A program made the position numbers and the translations under genes. Positions 16,623 through 25,026 of a DNA stretch of 41,719 nucleotides are shown here, piece by piece. Each line of letters starts with the position of its first letter. The stretch's first letter is position 1. The stretch lies in assembly GCA_016192705.1 (NCBI GenBank), contig JACPTQ010000058.1, positions 1-41,719 of the forward strand, written 5' to 3'. Source of the DNA: Deltaproteobacteria bacterium (lineage in GTDB: Bacteria > Myxococcota > JACPTQ01). The notes under the pieces are model-generated. The model was not told where the DNA came from and ran no database searches. It was given only the letters and a program-made list of their open reading frames with translations.

Positions 16623-18132
16623 CATTATCTCAGAAAAGGGCGCTCGCGAGTGTTTTCGCCCGTCTTTTGCGGCGGTTTCAGAGTTCGAAAGGGCAAGGAG
16701 ATCGAACGGAGGTCGGTAGGTGACTTCGAGGGCGCCTGCTTTCCAAGAAGCCTTCGCGACAACGCAATCGAGAAGCCGCCGCTTTTCGTGCGGTGTTTGC
16801 TTCGCGTAAAGGTCGCACGCGCGACTTGCAAGTTCGAGGAGCCGCGCCCCTTCGTCGACGTACGTTCGATTCGCCGACTGGTGGTTCGCGATCGTCCGCA
16901 ATAGGTTGTCCTGTTCGAGGCGCCACTCCGAAGCCTTGCGGTCGAAAAACTCCAGCGTGACGCGACCGTCGAGCTTGTCGATGTACATCTGGTCAATGCG
17001 CCCCTGAAGTCGCGTGTACTCTGCTTGCAGGCGCGCGACCGCCTCGTCGTGAAATTTCTTCTCGTCCGCGTGGCTCTGTTTCAGCGCCTCCGCAACCCAT
17101 GTGATGACGTTGTCATCAAATATGATCTGCTCAAGAACGGTTTCGAACTCTTCGGCGAGGCGCTCCTCGCGAACATACGGCTCCGGACATTTTCCCTTGT
17201 ACCCGGTGCAGTGGTAGTAAACGTACCGGTCTTTTTTCTTCTCGCCGACAAGCCCGCACCCGCAATGACCGCACGTTACGAAACCCGAGAAGGCGAAATC
17301 GTGCGTCGCCGTCCGGTGCCGCTTCCCTCGGTGCGTGCTGCGAACCATCTGTGCCATTTCCCAAACGTCGTTTTCGACAAGGGGCGCATGTGCCCCCTTG
17401 TAGAGTTTCCCCTTCCAACTAAAGCGCCCCGTGTAGATCGGGTTCCGCAGAATCTTGTGAATGGTCGACGTTGGGACAGGTTTTCCGCTGCCACGAAACA
17501 CCAGCCCTTCCTCTTTCGCTTTTCGCGCAACCTCTTTCACCGATAAGTTTCCGGCCGAATAAAGCTCAAACACCCTTACGACGAAAGGGGCGACGTTCGG
17601 ATCGACTTCGATGATTCGTTTCCCGTCCGGCCGGCGCATGCCCGGGCCAAATCCCCTGTTCCGCCTTCTCGATCATTCCCTTGCGCGTCTCCTCGCTCAG
17701 GTTGTCGATGTAGTTCTTCGCCATGAGTACCTTGATCCCGTGAAGGAGCTTGTCTGAAGACCGCGAGCCCTCCGAAATCATTTGGCCTTCCTTGACGAAG
17801 TGAATCTCGACGCCAAGCTCATCGAGCGTGACCCAGTCTTTCAGGTTGCGGTACAGCCGATCCGTTTTCTCGACCAAAATGGCGCGACACGAAGCACGAT
17901 TCTTTCGAAGAAACGCGATCATCTCACCAAACCCCACGCGCCCAGCCCTCTTTGCCGTTTCGACGTCGACGTACCGCTCAACGAGCGTCATGTTGCGCGT
18001 CGCTGCATACTCTTCAATCAATTTGATCTGCGCGGGTATCGAGAACCCTTCTTTCTCTTGCTCCTTCGAGGAAACGCGCGCATATAGCACCGCTCGCACC
18101 GGACCCATATCAGCCAATCGTTTCACGTTCAT
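16614..18132 (-). pseudogene. Large serine recombinase, broken by a frameshift
   Basis: Two minus-strand frames together encode one recombinase of about 500 residues. The upstream part (18132 to about 17640) carries the resolvase catalytic domain with YARVSSKEQ (nucleophilic Ser). The downstream part (about 17640 to 16614) carries the Recombinase domain (RRPDGKRIIEVDPN), a zinc ribbon with CGHCG and a later Cys pair, and a coiled coil. The break falls at GIWPGHAP / RRPDGKR, where related proteins are continuous. The CGCC repeats on each side suggest a small deletion (about 13-14 nt, inferred). The stop codon lies inside the tRNA-His 3' end. The enzyme is probably inactive unless the shift is a sequencing error. 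Confidence 0.85.
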
Positions 18133-18183
18133 CGACTGCGGATATTAACATGATTACGTGCGTACCCCGACAGCATTTTCTCG

Positions 18184-18582
18184 TCACTCAAACATCGCAG
18201 CGATTTCGCGCGAAACCCAAGAGAGGCAAGCGTTTCGGTCAGGGCGCACGGGTTTCTTAGCGGTCTCGCCCTTCGCGACGGCGGTGGCCCAGTCGAGAAC
18301 GCGAGAAACGGCGGCGACTTCGTACGACTCGAGGCCGAGCGTCGCAATCTGGCGACCGTGGCGGTCGAGCGAGGTTTCGTCGTGGCGGTCAATCGCGTCG
18401 ACGATCGAAACGAACGTGAGAAACGCGTTTGCGCGCGCCTCGACGTGCCGGAGCGATTGCCGCGCGCGGTCGGCTTCGATTCGAAAACCGAGTTCAGATG
18501 CTCGGCAGGCGGCGAGTTCGTTTGTCGGGGACTCCGCGGCACACCCCGTCAAAACGAGCAGCGAAAGGAACGATGTGCGCAA
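18184..18582 (-). CDS. Small putative lipoprotein
   Basis: This is a 132-residue protein with signal MRTSFLSLLVLTGC and lipobox LTGC. The mature part is helical with two further Cys and no recognised family. I chose the TTG start at 18582 because GGAGGT lies 5 nt upstream. A regulatory promoter element (18602-18634, minus) also places the transcription start after the alternative ATG at 18603. It is divergent from the 490-residue lipoprotein gene, and both carry the same promoter motif. Function unknown; shared regulation links it to the RING/FHA cluster. Confidence 0.6.
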   Translation of the reverse strand: MRTSFLSLLVLTGCAAESPTNELAACRASELGFRIEADRARQSLRHVEARANAFLTFVSIVDAIDRHDETSLDRHGRQIATLGLESYEVAAVSRVLDWATAVAKGETAKKPVRPDRNACLSWVSREIAAMFE

Positions 18583-18601
18583 AGGGCACCTCCAACGAAC
18601 C

Positions 18602-18634
18602 ATTCTCCGCGCTCCTACTGACAAATGAGGACAG
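18602..18634 (-). promoter_or_regulatory. CTGWCC-N5-TGWCAG promoter element (site F, minus strand)
   Basis: On the minus strand: CTGTCC, 5 nt, TGTCAG at 18634-18618, then GAGAAT starting 16 nt after the T of TGTCAG. It lies 35 nt upstream of the TTG start of the small lipoprotein. Same layout as five other sites in the window. Confidence 0.6.
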
Positions 18635-18666
18635 CGCCCAACAAAGGGCTGAATATCGGCGAAGCG

Positions 18667-18699
18667 CTGACCGGCCCTGACAGTCGTCGGGAGTACCTT
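18667..18699 (+). promoter_or_regulatory. CTGWCC-N5-TGWCAG promoter element (site A)
   Basis: CTGACC, 5 nt, TGACAG at 18667-18683, then TACCTT at 18694-18699, exactly 16 nt after the start of TGACAG. It is 37 nt upstream of the lipoprotein ATG at 18721. Confidence 0.65.
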
Positions 18700-18720
18700 C
18701 GAGAATGAGGAGGAATCGCC

Positions 18721-20193
18721 ATGTTTCAACCATTTCGAAGAGTCTGTGTCGTCTTTAGCGCCGGGGTCTTCGCCGCCTTTTCGCTCTTCGCTTGCGGGAA
18801 GATTCAGAGCGAATCGGACGGTGGGGCGGCGGGCGGCGGCGGCTCGTCGGGCGGATCAAGCGACTCGTCGAGCGCGCTCTTCTACCTTGAAAGAGACGGC
18901 TGCACGAACCGCAGCCCGAAGGGCGTCGCGAGCCCGAACGGCGCGTTCACGGTCGTCTGGCTCGCGCAGCAGTGCACGGACAGCGTTCAAAACGGGCTCT
19001 TTGGCGCGCGCTACGAAAACGGCACCTGGTCGACGCCGCAAAAGCTCACCTCACAACCTTCGCTTTTTTCGGTCGCCGCAACTGGCGCATCGGACGTGTC
19101 GGTGATCATTACGCTGCCGAACTCCGTTCAGATATCGGAGCTGCGGTACACAAATGGAAACGGTTTCGGCTATTTCACGCCGTACCTCATTACGCGCTTT
19201 CCGCCTCAATCGATCGACTCGGGATTCAACGCCGTGGGTCAAGGCGCATTCGTCGCGCACTCGGCGAATACGTCGAACAACGGCGACCAAACAATCGAAC
19301 TCTTTTCGTACGCACCTGCGTCGGGCTGGAAGCAAACCGCAACCGAGGTGGAGCGGCTTACGCCAACGACGGGACAATCCGTATGGCTGAGCCTTCTCGC
19401 TCTCCACGTTCTTCCAAGCGGAAACTCGAACGTCTTTTACCAGTACAACAAAACCGTTTTCGGCGCTCAGCCATCGTCACCGTATGTCGTCACGACGTCG
19501 ATCGAAGTGCGCAAATACTCACCGGGCGGCGCGCTTCTCGCGCAGGGCAAGATCGCGGAGACGTCGGAGTCTGTGCCGTACGGGCCCAGCCGCAAACTCT
19601 TTCTTGGCGGTTTCGTCTCGCGTGTGAATCGGCGAGGCGACGCCCTCGCCTGTTACAGCTTGACTGACGAATCAGTTCCGGCCAGTCGCACGTTGACGTT
19701 TCTCTGCCGCAAATCGCAAGCCGAATCGGATTGGGCGGCCACGGAGGTCGTCGCGACGATCGTCTCACCGTCAAACAGTCTCGTTGCTACGGCGCTCTCG
19801 GAGGCAGGCGACGCGGCCTTCGCATTTACGGCGAACGGAAAACTTCGCCCGTTTGTTTCGTCGGTGTCGGCGCTCGGCTGGACCGAAAAACCGATCGGGG
19901 CCGACGACCTCCTCTACCCAGTCATGAACTATCCGCTCGGCGCCTTCTACAAGGCGGACAACGTCCTGCGGCTCATTTGGCGCACCACAAGCCCCGACGT
20001 AACGCCCTACAAGAGCGAGCTTCGTGACGGCGCGTGGACAGCTCGCACGTCCCTCGGAAAACTTGCGGCTGCGCCCACGAATTCAGAGGGCGGCCTCCCC
20101 GACGGTCCCGTGCTTCACGGCGTCACCCAAAGCCTTCTCCTTTACCCCTACAACAATTCGGTGCGCATCATCCTCGCGGGGCTTTGGTTGTAG
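18721..20193 (+). CDS. Lipoprotein of unknown function
   Basis: This 490-residue protein has a lipoprotein signal (MFQPFRRVCVVFSAGVFAAF, then SLFAC). A Gly/Ser-rich linker (about residues 38-58) follows, then a beta-rich domain with repeated strand patterns resembling an irregular propeller. I recognise no family. The start is supported by GAGGAGG 7-8 nt upstream. Its promoter element matches those before the RING and FHA genes, so it is probably a surface or periplasmic member of that regulon, perhaps a ligand-binding component. Confidence 0.7.
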   Translation: MFQPFRRVCVVFSAGVFAAFSLFACGKIQSESDGGAAGGGGSSGGSSDSSSALFYLERDGCTNRSPKGVASPNGAFTVVWLAQQCTDSVQNGLFGARYENGTWSTPQKLTSQPSLFSVAATGASDVSVIITLPNSVQISELRYTNGNGFGYFTPYLITRFPPQSIDSGFNAVGQGAFVAHSANTSNNGDQTIELFSYAPASGWKQTATEVERLTPTTGQSVWLSLLALHVLPSGNSNVFYQYNKTVFGAQPSSPYVVTTSIEVRKYSPGGALLAQGKIAETSESVPYGPSRKLFLGGFVSRVNRRGDALACYSLTDESVPASRTLTFLCRKSQAESDWAATEVVATIVSPSNSLVATALSEAGDAAFAFTANGKLRPFVSSVSALGWTEKPIGADDLLYPVMNYPLGAFYKADNVLRLIWRTTSPDVTPYKSELRDGAWTARTSLGKLAAAPTNSEGGLPDGPVLHGVTQSLLLYPYNNSVRIILAGLWL

Positions 20194-20221
20194 ACGCGGT
20201 ATGGAGGCGACGGTTTTCGCG

Positions 20222-20254
20222 CTGACCTACTTTGTCAGTAACGCACGTTAGAGT
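20222..20254 (+). promoter_or_regulatory. CTGWCC-N5-TGWCAG promoter element (site B)
   Basis: CTGACC, 5 nt, TGTCAG at 20222-20238, then TAGAGT at 20249-20254, 16 nt after the start of TGTCAG. It is 37 nt upstream of ATG 20276. Confidence 0.7.
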
Positions 20255-20275
20255 TCGAATCGGAGGAATAGCGCC

Positions 20276-21457
20276 ATGAAACGTGTGTTGTTCGTGGGTT
20301 TGGCGTTCGTGGCTGCGTGCGATTCGCGCGGGATGGGCGGCGGCTGGAGCGCGGGGTCACAGTCAGCCGTGGAACAAGTGGCCGAAGCGCGAAAGCGCGA
20401 GCGGGCGAACATTAAGGCGGCGATTGTGGCCGTCGGGCGGCTTGAGGGAACACCGCAAGTTACGGAAATTAAATCAAAGCGCGGGCGACGCGCCGTTGCC
20501 GATCGCGCGCTTCAACGAACCGCGACGCTCAAGGCGAAGGATCGCGAACGCGCCATTGCGACGCTGCTCTCAATTCCAGCTGACTGGCCGCGCGCCAAGG
20601 AGCGGCGACATCGGCTGCGCGGAATCGTCGTTGCCATCGCGCAAAGCGACTTCGCAAAGAAACGGTTCGACGCCTTCGAGAATCGCTGCACGGAAGCTGA
20701 GGTTGTCGGCAGGTCAAAGGTCGCGTGGTGCGTAGTTGCCCGAAAGCGTCTCGCTGAGCGACAGGACAAGGCGCGCATGAAAGACGCGTTAAGCGTTCTA
20801 AAAAATGGAGAAGGAGCCCTTTTCGTCGACGCGGCGGCGCGCGTCGAGGGGAAGCAGCGCGTCGCGATCGTTTGGGCGAAGGCGCTTCGTTTCGCAAAGT
20901 CGATCGAAAAGACGGCGCCCAAGACCGCGTTCGCCATCGCACGCGGCTATCCGCCTCACTTGAAAGATGTTCACAGCGCAAAGAAACTCGCCGAACGATT
21001 GCGCCCGCTCGTCAAAGCAATACCAGTACCGACCGAACTCGCGACCGTGTCGCCGCTTTCACCAGCGCCCGACCCCGTTTCCGCTACCGCACCCGCCGCC
21101 GCTCCTACTCCGGCTCCCGCACCCGCAAAACCTGTTCGTGCGAACCTCCTCGCGAGTCCCGTGGCCCAAGTTGCCTTCATCGGCGGCTTCGCGGCACTAA
21201 CGATGGGCGCCGCTCTTCTGGTTCGTCGCACCCGCGCTCGCCGCGCCGCTTCGAGACTCGCGCAAGAAGAGGAGTTCGCCGTCCGCTCCTTCACGCTCGC
21301 CGCCAACCACGCGCGTTGCCTCGTCTGCGGCCGCGACTTCGACCTTAACGCGCGCCCCGTCAACTGCGCGCGTTGCGGCACCGCACACCACATCGAGTGC
21401 TGGGACTACAACCGCGTCTGCGCAATCTACGCCTGCGACTCGCGCAATGCTGCATGA
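20276..21457 (+). CDS. Lipoprotein-type membrane protein with C-terminal prokaryotic RING finger
   Basis: This 393-residue protein starts with MKRVLFVGLAFVAAC (lipobox AAC). A long basic helical region (about 30-250), an Ala/Pro-rich linker (about 255-285) and one transmembrane helix (about 300-320) follow. A treble-clef RING-like module then ends the protein: C348-x2-C351, C364-x2-C367, H371/H372, C375, C382, C387. This resembles Prok-RING family 1, treble-clef domains usually tethered to membranes and proposed to mediate protein contacts. The RING would be cytoplasmic if the N-terminal part is periplasmic. Ribosome site GGAGG precedes the ATG. The RING is shared with the gene at 24282. Confidence 0.75.
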   Translation: MKRVLFVGLAFVAACDSRGMGGGWSAGSQSAVEQVAEARKRERANIKAAIVAVGRLEGTPQVTEIKSKRGRRAVADRALQRTATLKAKDRERAIATLLSIPADWPRAKERRHRLRGIVVAIAQSDFAKKRFDAFENRCTEAEVVGRSKVAWCVVARKRLAERQDKARMKDALSVLKNGEGALFVDAAARVEGKQRVAIVWAKALRFAKSIEKTAPKTAFAIARGYPPHLKDVHSAKKLAERLRPLVKAIPVPTELATVSPLSPAPDPVSATAPAAAPTPAPAPAKPVRANLLASPVAQVAFIGGFAALTMGAALLVRRTRARRAASRLAQEEEFAVRSFTLAANHARCLVCGRDFDLNARPVNCARCGTAHHIECWDYNRVCAIYACDSRNAA

Positions 21458-21476
21458 ATTCGTGGTCGCGTCCTCG

Positions 21477-21509
21477 CTGACCCAATCTGTCAGTCGCGCC
21501 CGTTAGTAT
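21477..21509 (+). promoter_or_regulatory. CTGWCC-N5-TGWCAG promoter element (site C)
   Basis: CTGACC, 5 nt, TGTCAG at 21477-21493, then TAGTAT at 21504-21509, 16 nt after the start of TGTCAG. It is 39 nt upstream of the TTG start of the FHA gene and would also transcribe the WYL regulator behind it. Confidence 0.7.
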
Positions 21510-21532
21510 CACGCTACAAGGAGGGCCAGGAC

Positions 21533-22516
21533 TTGAGCACCAGTCGTGAAACAACAGCCGCCATCCCGACCGACTGCCTCGACGAGAAAACCGAGAAACC
21601 GCCCGCCGCTCCACTCTTGGAGGTCGACGGCTTCTCCTTTTTCTCGCAGATTCATCGGCCGCTTCTCGATTCGATCCGCGATCGCAACGAAGAGGGCCTC
21701 CAAATCGCGGCCACCCGCGAAGACGTGACCTCTTATTATCCGCGCTTCCGGCAGGCTTCAGCGTTGCCCGCGTTTTTTACCATCGGCACGAGCAACCGAT
21801 GCGACCTGCAGCTTCCGGACGGGGACCCCGGCATTTCGGCACGACACCTGCTCGCGCGCTACACCGCGAACGACTCACGCGAAGACGACGTGTCCGTATT
21901 CCTTCTTCACGAAGGCGACTCTGGAAGCGGGCTGGCTTTCGAAACCCCCTCGTTCCTCCACGCACGCAGCCGGCGATTCGCGATCCGCACTTCTAAGACA
22001 GAAATCCTTTTCTTGCCCATCCGGCGTCGAGCCTGGCGAGCTTCGGCCGCCGACACCTGGAAGAAACTGAAGTGCGGCTGCATGTACTTGAAGGGCCGCT
22101 GCCGGAGCTGCGCGAAAATGGTGGCCGGCAACGAGCTTTCTCGCGGGCTCGTTCCCGTGGATGCGCTCGCGTGGCCATCGGCGAACGCTGGATTCGCTGC
22201 GGTGCTGAGGCTTAGCGGAGGCAATGGTGGCGTCTCTCGCGTCGTCGGGGTCCCGCCAGACGCCGAGGGAGTCGTAATCGGCAGACGTTTGCTCGCAGCG
22301 ATGGGCTACGACCTCCCGTCGATTTCAGAGTCGCACCTGGCGATCGTTCGGGACGGGGCGGCGACGACAGCACGGTATTTTGCTGTCGATCTCGCGTCCC
22401 AAAACGGATCGCTCATCAACGGGTGGGGATTCGACCAGGCGCCGCTCGACGCGAACGCACGAATTGAACTTGGCGAATCGATCGAGCTGACTTGGGAACA
22501 GAGCACGTCGTCGTGA
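21533..22516 (+). CDS. Protein with two FHA-like domains
   Basis: This 327-residue cytoplasmic protein has two forkhead-associated-like segments. The first (about 80-150) shows FTIGTSNRCDLQLPD and ISARHLL. The second (about 240-325) shows VVIGRR, SISESHLAIV and SQNGSLING. FHA domains bind phosphothreonine peptides. Between them is a small Cys cluster (CGCMYLKGRCRSCAKM) that could bind a metal. The TTG start is supported by AAGGAGG 8 nt upstream. No Ser/Thr kinase is in the window, so the phospho-partner is elsewhere. It lies between a RING gene and a WYL regulator, in the same regulon. Confidence 0.78.
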   Translation: MSTSRETTAAIPTDCLDEKTEKPPAAPLLEVDGFSFFSQIHRPLLDSIRDRNEEGLQIAATREDVTSYYPRFRQASALPAFFTIGTSNRCDLQLPDGDPGISARHLLARYTANDSREDDVSVFLLHEGDSGSGLAFETPSFLHARSRRFAIRTSKTEILFLPIRRRAWRASAADTWKKLKCGCMYLKGRCRSCAKMVAGNELSRGLVPVDALAWPSANAGFAAVLRLSGGNGGVSRVVGVPPDAEGVVIGRRLLAAMGYDLPSISESHLAIVRDGAATTARYFAVDLASQNGSLINGWGFDQAPLDANARIELGESIELTWEQSTSS

Positions 22517-22603
22517 GGTGTGCCGCGTAAAGGAAGTGCCCGAAAAAGAGATTGCGGAGCTCAGGAATTTGCGCTTCGCAGCGTCGCATCGGAAGATTGG
22601 CGC

Positions 22604-23584
22604 GTGGCACGCGAGGCACAACTGACGCGAACGTGGCAACTCATCACGAGCCTCGACCACCATCAGAACGGCTTGACCGTCGACGAGCTTCGCGAAGAGC
22701 TGCGCGTTACGGAGCGAACGGTGTACCGGGACCTTGCGGCGCTTCAAGAAGCTGGCTTCCCGATCTTTAGCGACACGAACTCGGGAGTTGCGCGATGGCG
22801 GTTCGTCGAGGGGTATCGTTTCGTCAAGGCGCTGCCGCTCAACGTCAAGGAAGCCGCGGCACTCGCGCTTGCGGGGGACCTCGTCGGGAGCTTTCACGGA
22901 ACGTTTTTCGCCGACGCGATGAAATCGGCGTTCGAGAAAGTCCGCGGAACGCTTTCACCCGAGGCGCTCGATTACGCGCGGAGTGCGGTGGGAATCCTTG
23001 GTGTGAGCGCGACGAAGCGGCACAATTACGAGAAGAAGGCGGCGATCCTTGCGACACTGCACGAAGCGACGCGCCTGCGGCGACAGGTCGAGATCGTCTA
23101 CGAGTCGTTTTCGTCGAATCGCGTGGCCCGGCGAATCGTCGACCCGTACACGCTGCACCTTCATGGCGGAACGATCTACTTGATTGCCTACTGTCACCGG
23201 CGGCGCGACGTGCGGCAGTTCGTCGTCGACCGGGTTCGAACCGCGGAGGCGCTGACCGAGTCGTTCGCGGTTCAGGAGGGGTACGATCCGGAGCGCCACC
23301 TCGCGTCGGCGTTTAAGATGTTTCGCGGAAAGCCTTTCACTGCGCGGATTCGCTTCGAGCGCCGCGCGGCGCGCTACCTGCGCGAGCGGACGTATCATCC
23401 ATCACAATCGATTCGCGATCTGAAGGGCGGCGCGATCGAAGTCACGCTCGAAGTTTCCGGGCTCGACCAGCTCGCGGCGTGGGTCGCATCGTTCGGCGGC
23501 GACGCGACCGTCCTTGAACCCGACACGCTCCGCCGCGCCGTCATCGCACGCGCCAGGGGCACGCTCGGGCGCTGCGGCGAGTGA
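22604..23584 (+). CDS. WYL-domain transcriptional regulator (PafB/PafC-like architecture)
   Basis: This 326-residue regulator has an N-terminal winged helix-turn-helix (about 8-60; LTVDELREELRVTERTVYRDL). A WYL domain follows (about 150-235; IYLIAYCH, then FVVDRV), with a C-terminal WCX region. WYL domains bind nucleic acid or nucleotide ligands; actinobacterial PafBC are WYL proteins activating DNA-damage promoters. I prefer GTG 22604, which gives the usual compact N terminus. GTG 22520 is possible and would nearly abut the FHA stop. It is the only regulator inside the gene set carrying the shared promoter element, so it is the prime candidate to bind it. Confidence 0.85.
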   Translation: MAREAQLTRTWQLITSLDHHQNGLTVDELREELRVTERTVYRDLAALQEAGFPIFSDTNSGVARWRFVEGYRFVKALPLNVKEAAALALAGDLVGSFHGTFFADAMKSAFEKVRGTLSPEALDYARSAVGILGVSATKRHNYEKKAAILATLHEATRLRRQVEIVYESFSSNRVARRIVDPYTLHLHGGTIYLIAYCHRRRDVRQFVVDRVRTAEALTESFAVQEGYDPERHLASAFKMFRGKPFTARIRFERRAARYLRERTYHPSQSIRDLKGGAIEVTLEVSGLDQLAAWVASFGGDATVLEPDTLRRAVIARARGTLGRCGE

Positions 23585-23590
23585 AATCAA

Positions 23591-23640
23591 GTTGACCATT
23601 GCCTTGTCGGTATAAAACGTACAAAATGTATAAATTAGAG
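23591..23640 (+). promoter_or_regulatory. AT-rich control region of the Phd-RelE module
   Basis: Between the WYL gene and the antitoxin lies an AT-rich patch with TATAAA at 23611 and 23629 and a small dyad TAC-AAAAT-GTA. Autoregulation by the antitoxin would be expected to act here. TTGTCGGT at 23604 resembles part of the regulon motif but lacks the spacing. Confidence 0.35.
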
Positions 23641-23649
23641 GATTAAACG

Positions 23650-23925
23650 ATGGCGCGCAGATCAGCGAGGGTTTTGACGACCAGCGAGATACGAGAGGAT
23701 TTTGCCGACGCGTTGAATCGTGTCGCGTATGGCAAGGAGCGCATCGTCCTCGAACGGCACGGAAAGCAGGTTGCGGCGCTCATTCCGATTGAGGATTTGA
23801 GTGCCTTGGAGGAAATCGAGGATCGGCACGATTCGGAGGCGGCGCGGCGCGTATTGGCACGCGTTGCGTCGAAAAAGGAGAAGCTGATCCCCTGGAGCGA
23901 GGCGCGCAAGAAACTGAAGCTGTAG
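23650..23925 (+). CDS. Phd/YefM-type antitoxin
   Basis: This 91-residue protein has the Phd/YefM pattern: a basic DNA-binding start, then TSEIREDFADALNRV, ERIVLERHGKQVAALIPIEDL and a Lys-rich C terminus that would cover the toxin. It is followed 3 nt later by a RelE-type toxin frame that is broken. An antitoxin retained after toxin loss can still regulate its own promoter or neutralise related toxins. Confidence 0.85.
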   Translation: MARRSARVLTTSEIREDFADALNRVAYGKERIVLERHGKQVAALIPIEDLSALEEIEDRHDSEAARRVLARVASKKEKLIPWSEARKKLKL

Positions 23926-23928
23926 TTC

Positions 23929-24194
23929 GTGGCTTACGTCGTCAGCATCGCTTCGTCGGCGCTTCGCACCCTCAGCCGACTACCCAAGGACGCGGCGCGG
24001 CAAATCCGCGAGTTGATTGATATACCCTCGCCGCCTCTCCGCGCCCACATGGCGCAAAGTCGCTTCAGTGCGTGGCGGGCGTCTGGCGTGCCCGCGTCGG
24101 CGATTACAGAGTGGTCTATCGAGTCGATGACCGCGCGGTGACGATCCTCGTCGTGCGAATCGGTCATCGCCGCGACGTTTACCGTGGGCTGTGA
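23929..24194 (+). pseudogene. RelE/ParE-family toxin, frameshifted
   Basis: The GTG-started frame (YVVSIASSALRTLSRLPKDA...ELID) shows the RelE N terminus. After about 24021 the RelE signature continues only in another frame: LAASPRPHGAKSL, then GVWRARVGDYRVVYRVDDRA and VRIGHRRDVYRGL, ending in a TGA at 24192. The join fits a duplicated AT in GATATAC: removing two bases restores a continuous RelE of about 87 residues. The module's toxin is therefore predicted to be inactive, unless the shift is a read error or is bypassed. Confidence 0.85.
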
Positions 24195-24242
24195 CGAGCC
24201 CGGGGCTCTCGGGTTTTCCGGTCACGGCGAACGTGAAAGGCG

Positions 24243-24275
24243 CTGACCGCCGCTGTCAGTTCGGCGTGCGAGGAT
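24243..24275 (+). promoter_or_regulatory. CTGWCC-N5-TGWCAG promoter element (site D)
   Basis: CTGACC, 5 nt, TGTCAG at 24243-24259, then GAGGAT at 24270-24275, 16 nt after the start of TGTCAG. It lies only 22 nt upstream of ATG 24282, so that message would be nearly leaderless. Confidence 0.6.
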
Positions 24276-24281
24276 CACGGC

Positions 24282-24830
24282 ATGGGCGCACATTGTCGAG
24301 AGTCAGGGGTCGCGGGTGCAGATGCCGCGACGGCATTGCGATGCGGCGTTTGCGGCGACGAACTGGCAGCAGGCGTGATCGCGTGCGCCACGTGCGAGAC
24401 GCTGCATCACTTGAGTTGCTGGGAGTTTGTCGGGCACTGCTCGGTCTATGGGTGCGATGAGTTTCGTGGGGTTACGCTCGCGTCGCGTACGGCATCGCCC
24501 AGCGCCACACCGAGTCGTCCGAATGGGGGCGCGCTCGTCCCAGTCGCCGCACCGAGGTTGCCGGCGAAATCGAAGGAGCCCGTGACGAGCCTGGTTCCGT
24601 CCGACAACGAGGCGGAGAAAGCCGTCCACTTGGCTGTCTTCAACAACATCATGCTGAACTACGTTGCAACCGCAGAAACAATCACGCCCCGCGCTCCGAA
24701 AACCTCAAACGTGGCCAGTTTCTTCGCGCTTCTCGGCATCTTGGCGTTTTGGGTCGACTGGCGTGGTGCCGTGGTGCTTCTCTTGCTTTCTGCGTTTATC
24801 AACTGGATTTCGGAATTGGGCGAGGGGTAA
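24282..24830 (+). CDS. RING-finger protein with C-terminal membrane segments
   Basis: This is a 182-residue protein. Its N-terminal treble-clef module repeats the ligand spacing of the 20276 protein: C21-x2-C24, C35-x2-C38, H42/H43, C46, C53, C58, with HHLSCW matching HHIECW. A Pro/Ala-rich linker and a helical stretch follow, then two closely spaced hydrophobic helices (about 144-177), probably a membrane hairpin. It is a minimal membrane-tethered prokaryotic RING protein. No ubiquitin-like or E2-like gene is visible in the window. The ATG is preceded by GAGG 8 nt upstream. Confidence 0.72.
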   Translation: MGAHCRESGVAGADAATALRCGVCGDELAAGVIACATCETLHHLSCWEFVGHCSVYGCDEFRGVTLASRTASPSATPSRPNGGALVPVAAPRLPAKSKEPVTSLVPSDNEAEKAVHLAVFNNIMLNYVATAETITPRAPKTSNVASFFALLGILAFWVDWRGAVVLLLLSAFINWISELGEG

Positions 24831-24879
24831 TGGCGGCGTCGGCGCGCTACTATGCAACGGGACGCAAGGAGGGGCGAGA

Positions 24880-25026
24880 TGCATCGAATCTTGGCGGGGC
24901 TGGAGTTTGACGGGGAGCACGCCACGGAGTCCGGCGATGGCGCACGCGCGAAGGGGACGCCGGGTCGAAATCGAAGTCAAACTAACACGGTAACCGCTTT
25001 GGGCGGACGCCCTTTACGCCCATAGC
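24880..25026 (+). other. Short ORF with strong ribosome site at the island edge
   Basis: AAGGAGG stands about 9 nt before an ATG that opens a 48-codon frame ending in TAG at about 25024. The first 20 codons read like a normal gene start, and the rest looks unrelated. It overlaps the end of the XRE gene on the other strand. It may be the stump of a gene cut off when the defence island arrived. No function can be given. Confidence 0.3.

Noticed and set aside
23604-23635. A seventh copy of the regulon promoter motif before the antitoxin
   Set aside because: TTGTCGGT is present, but the upstream CTGWCC half is absent and the TA box is off by one base.
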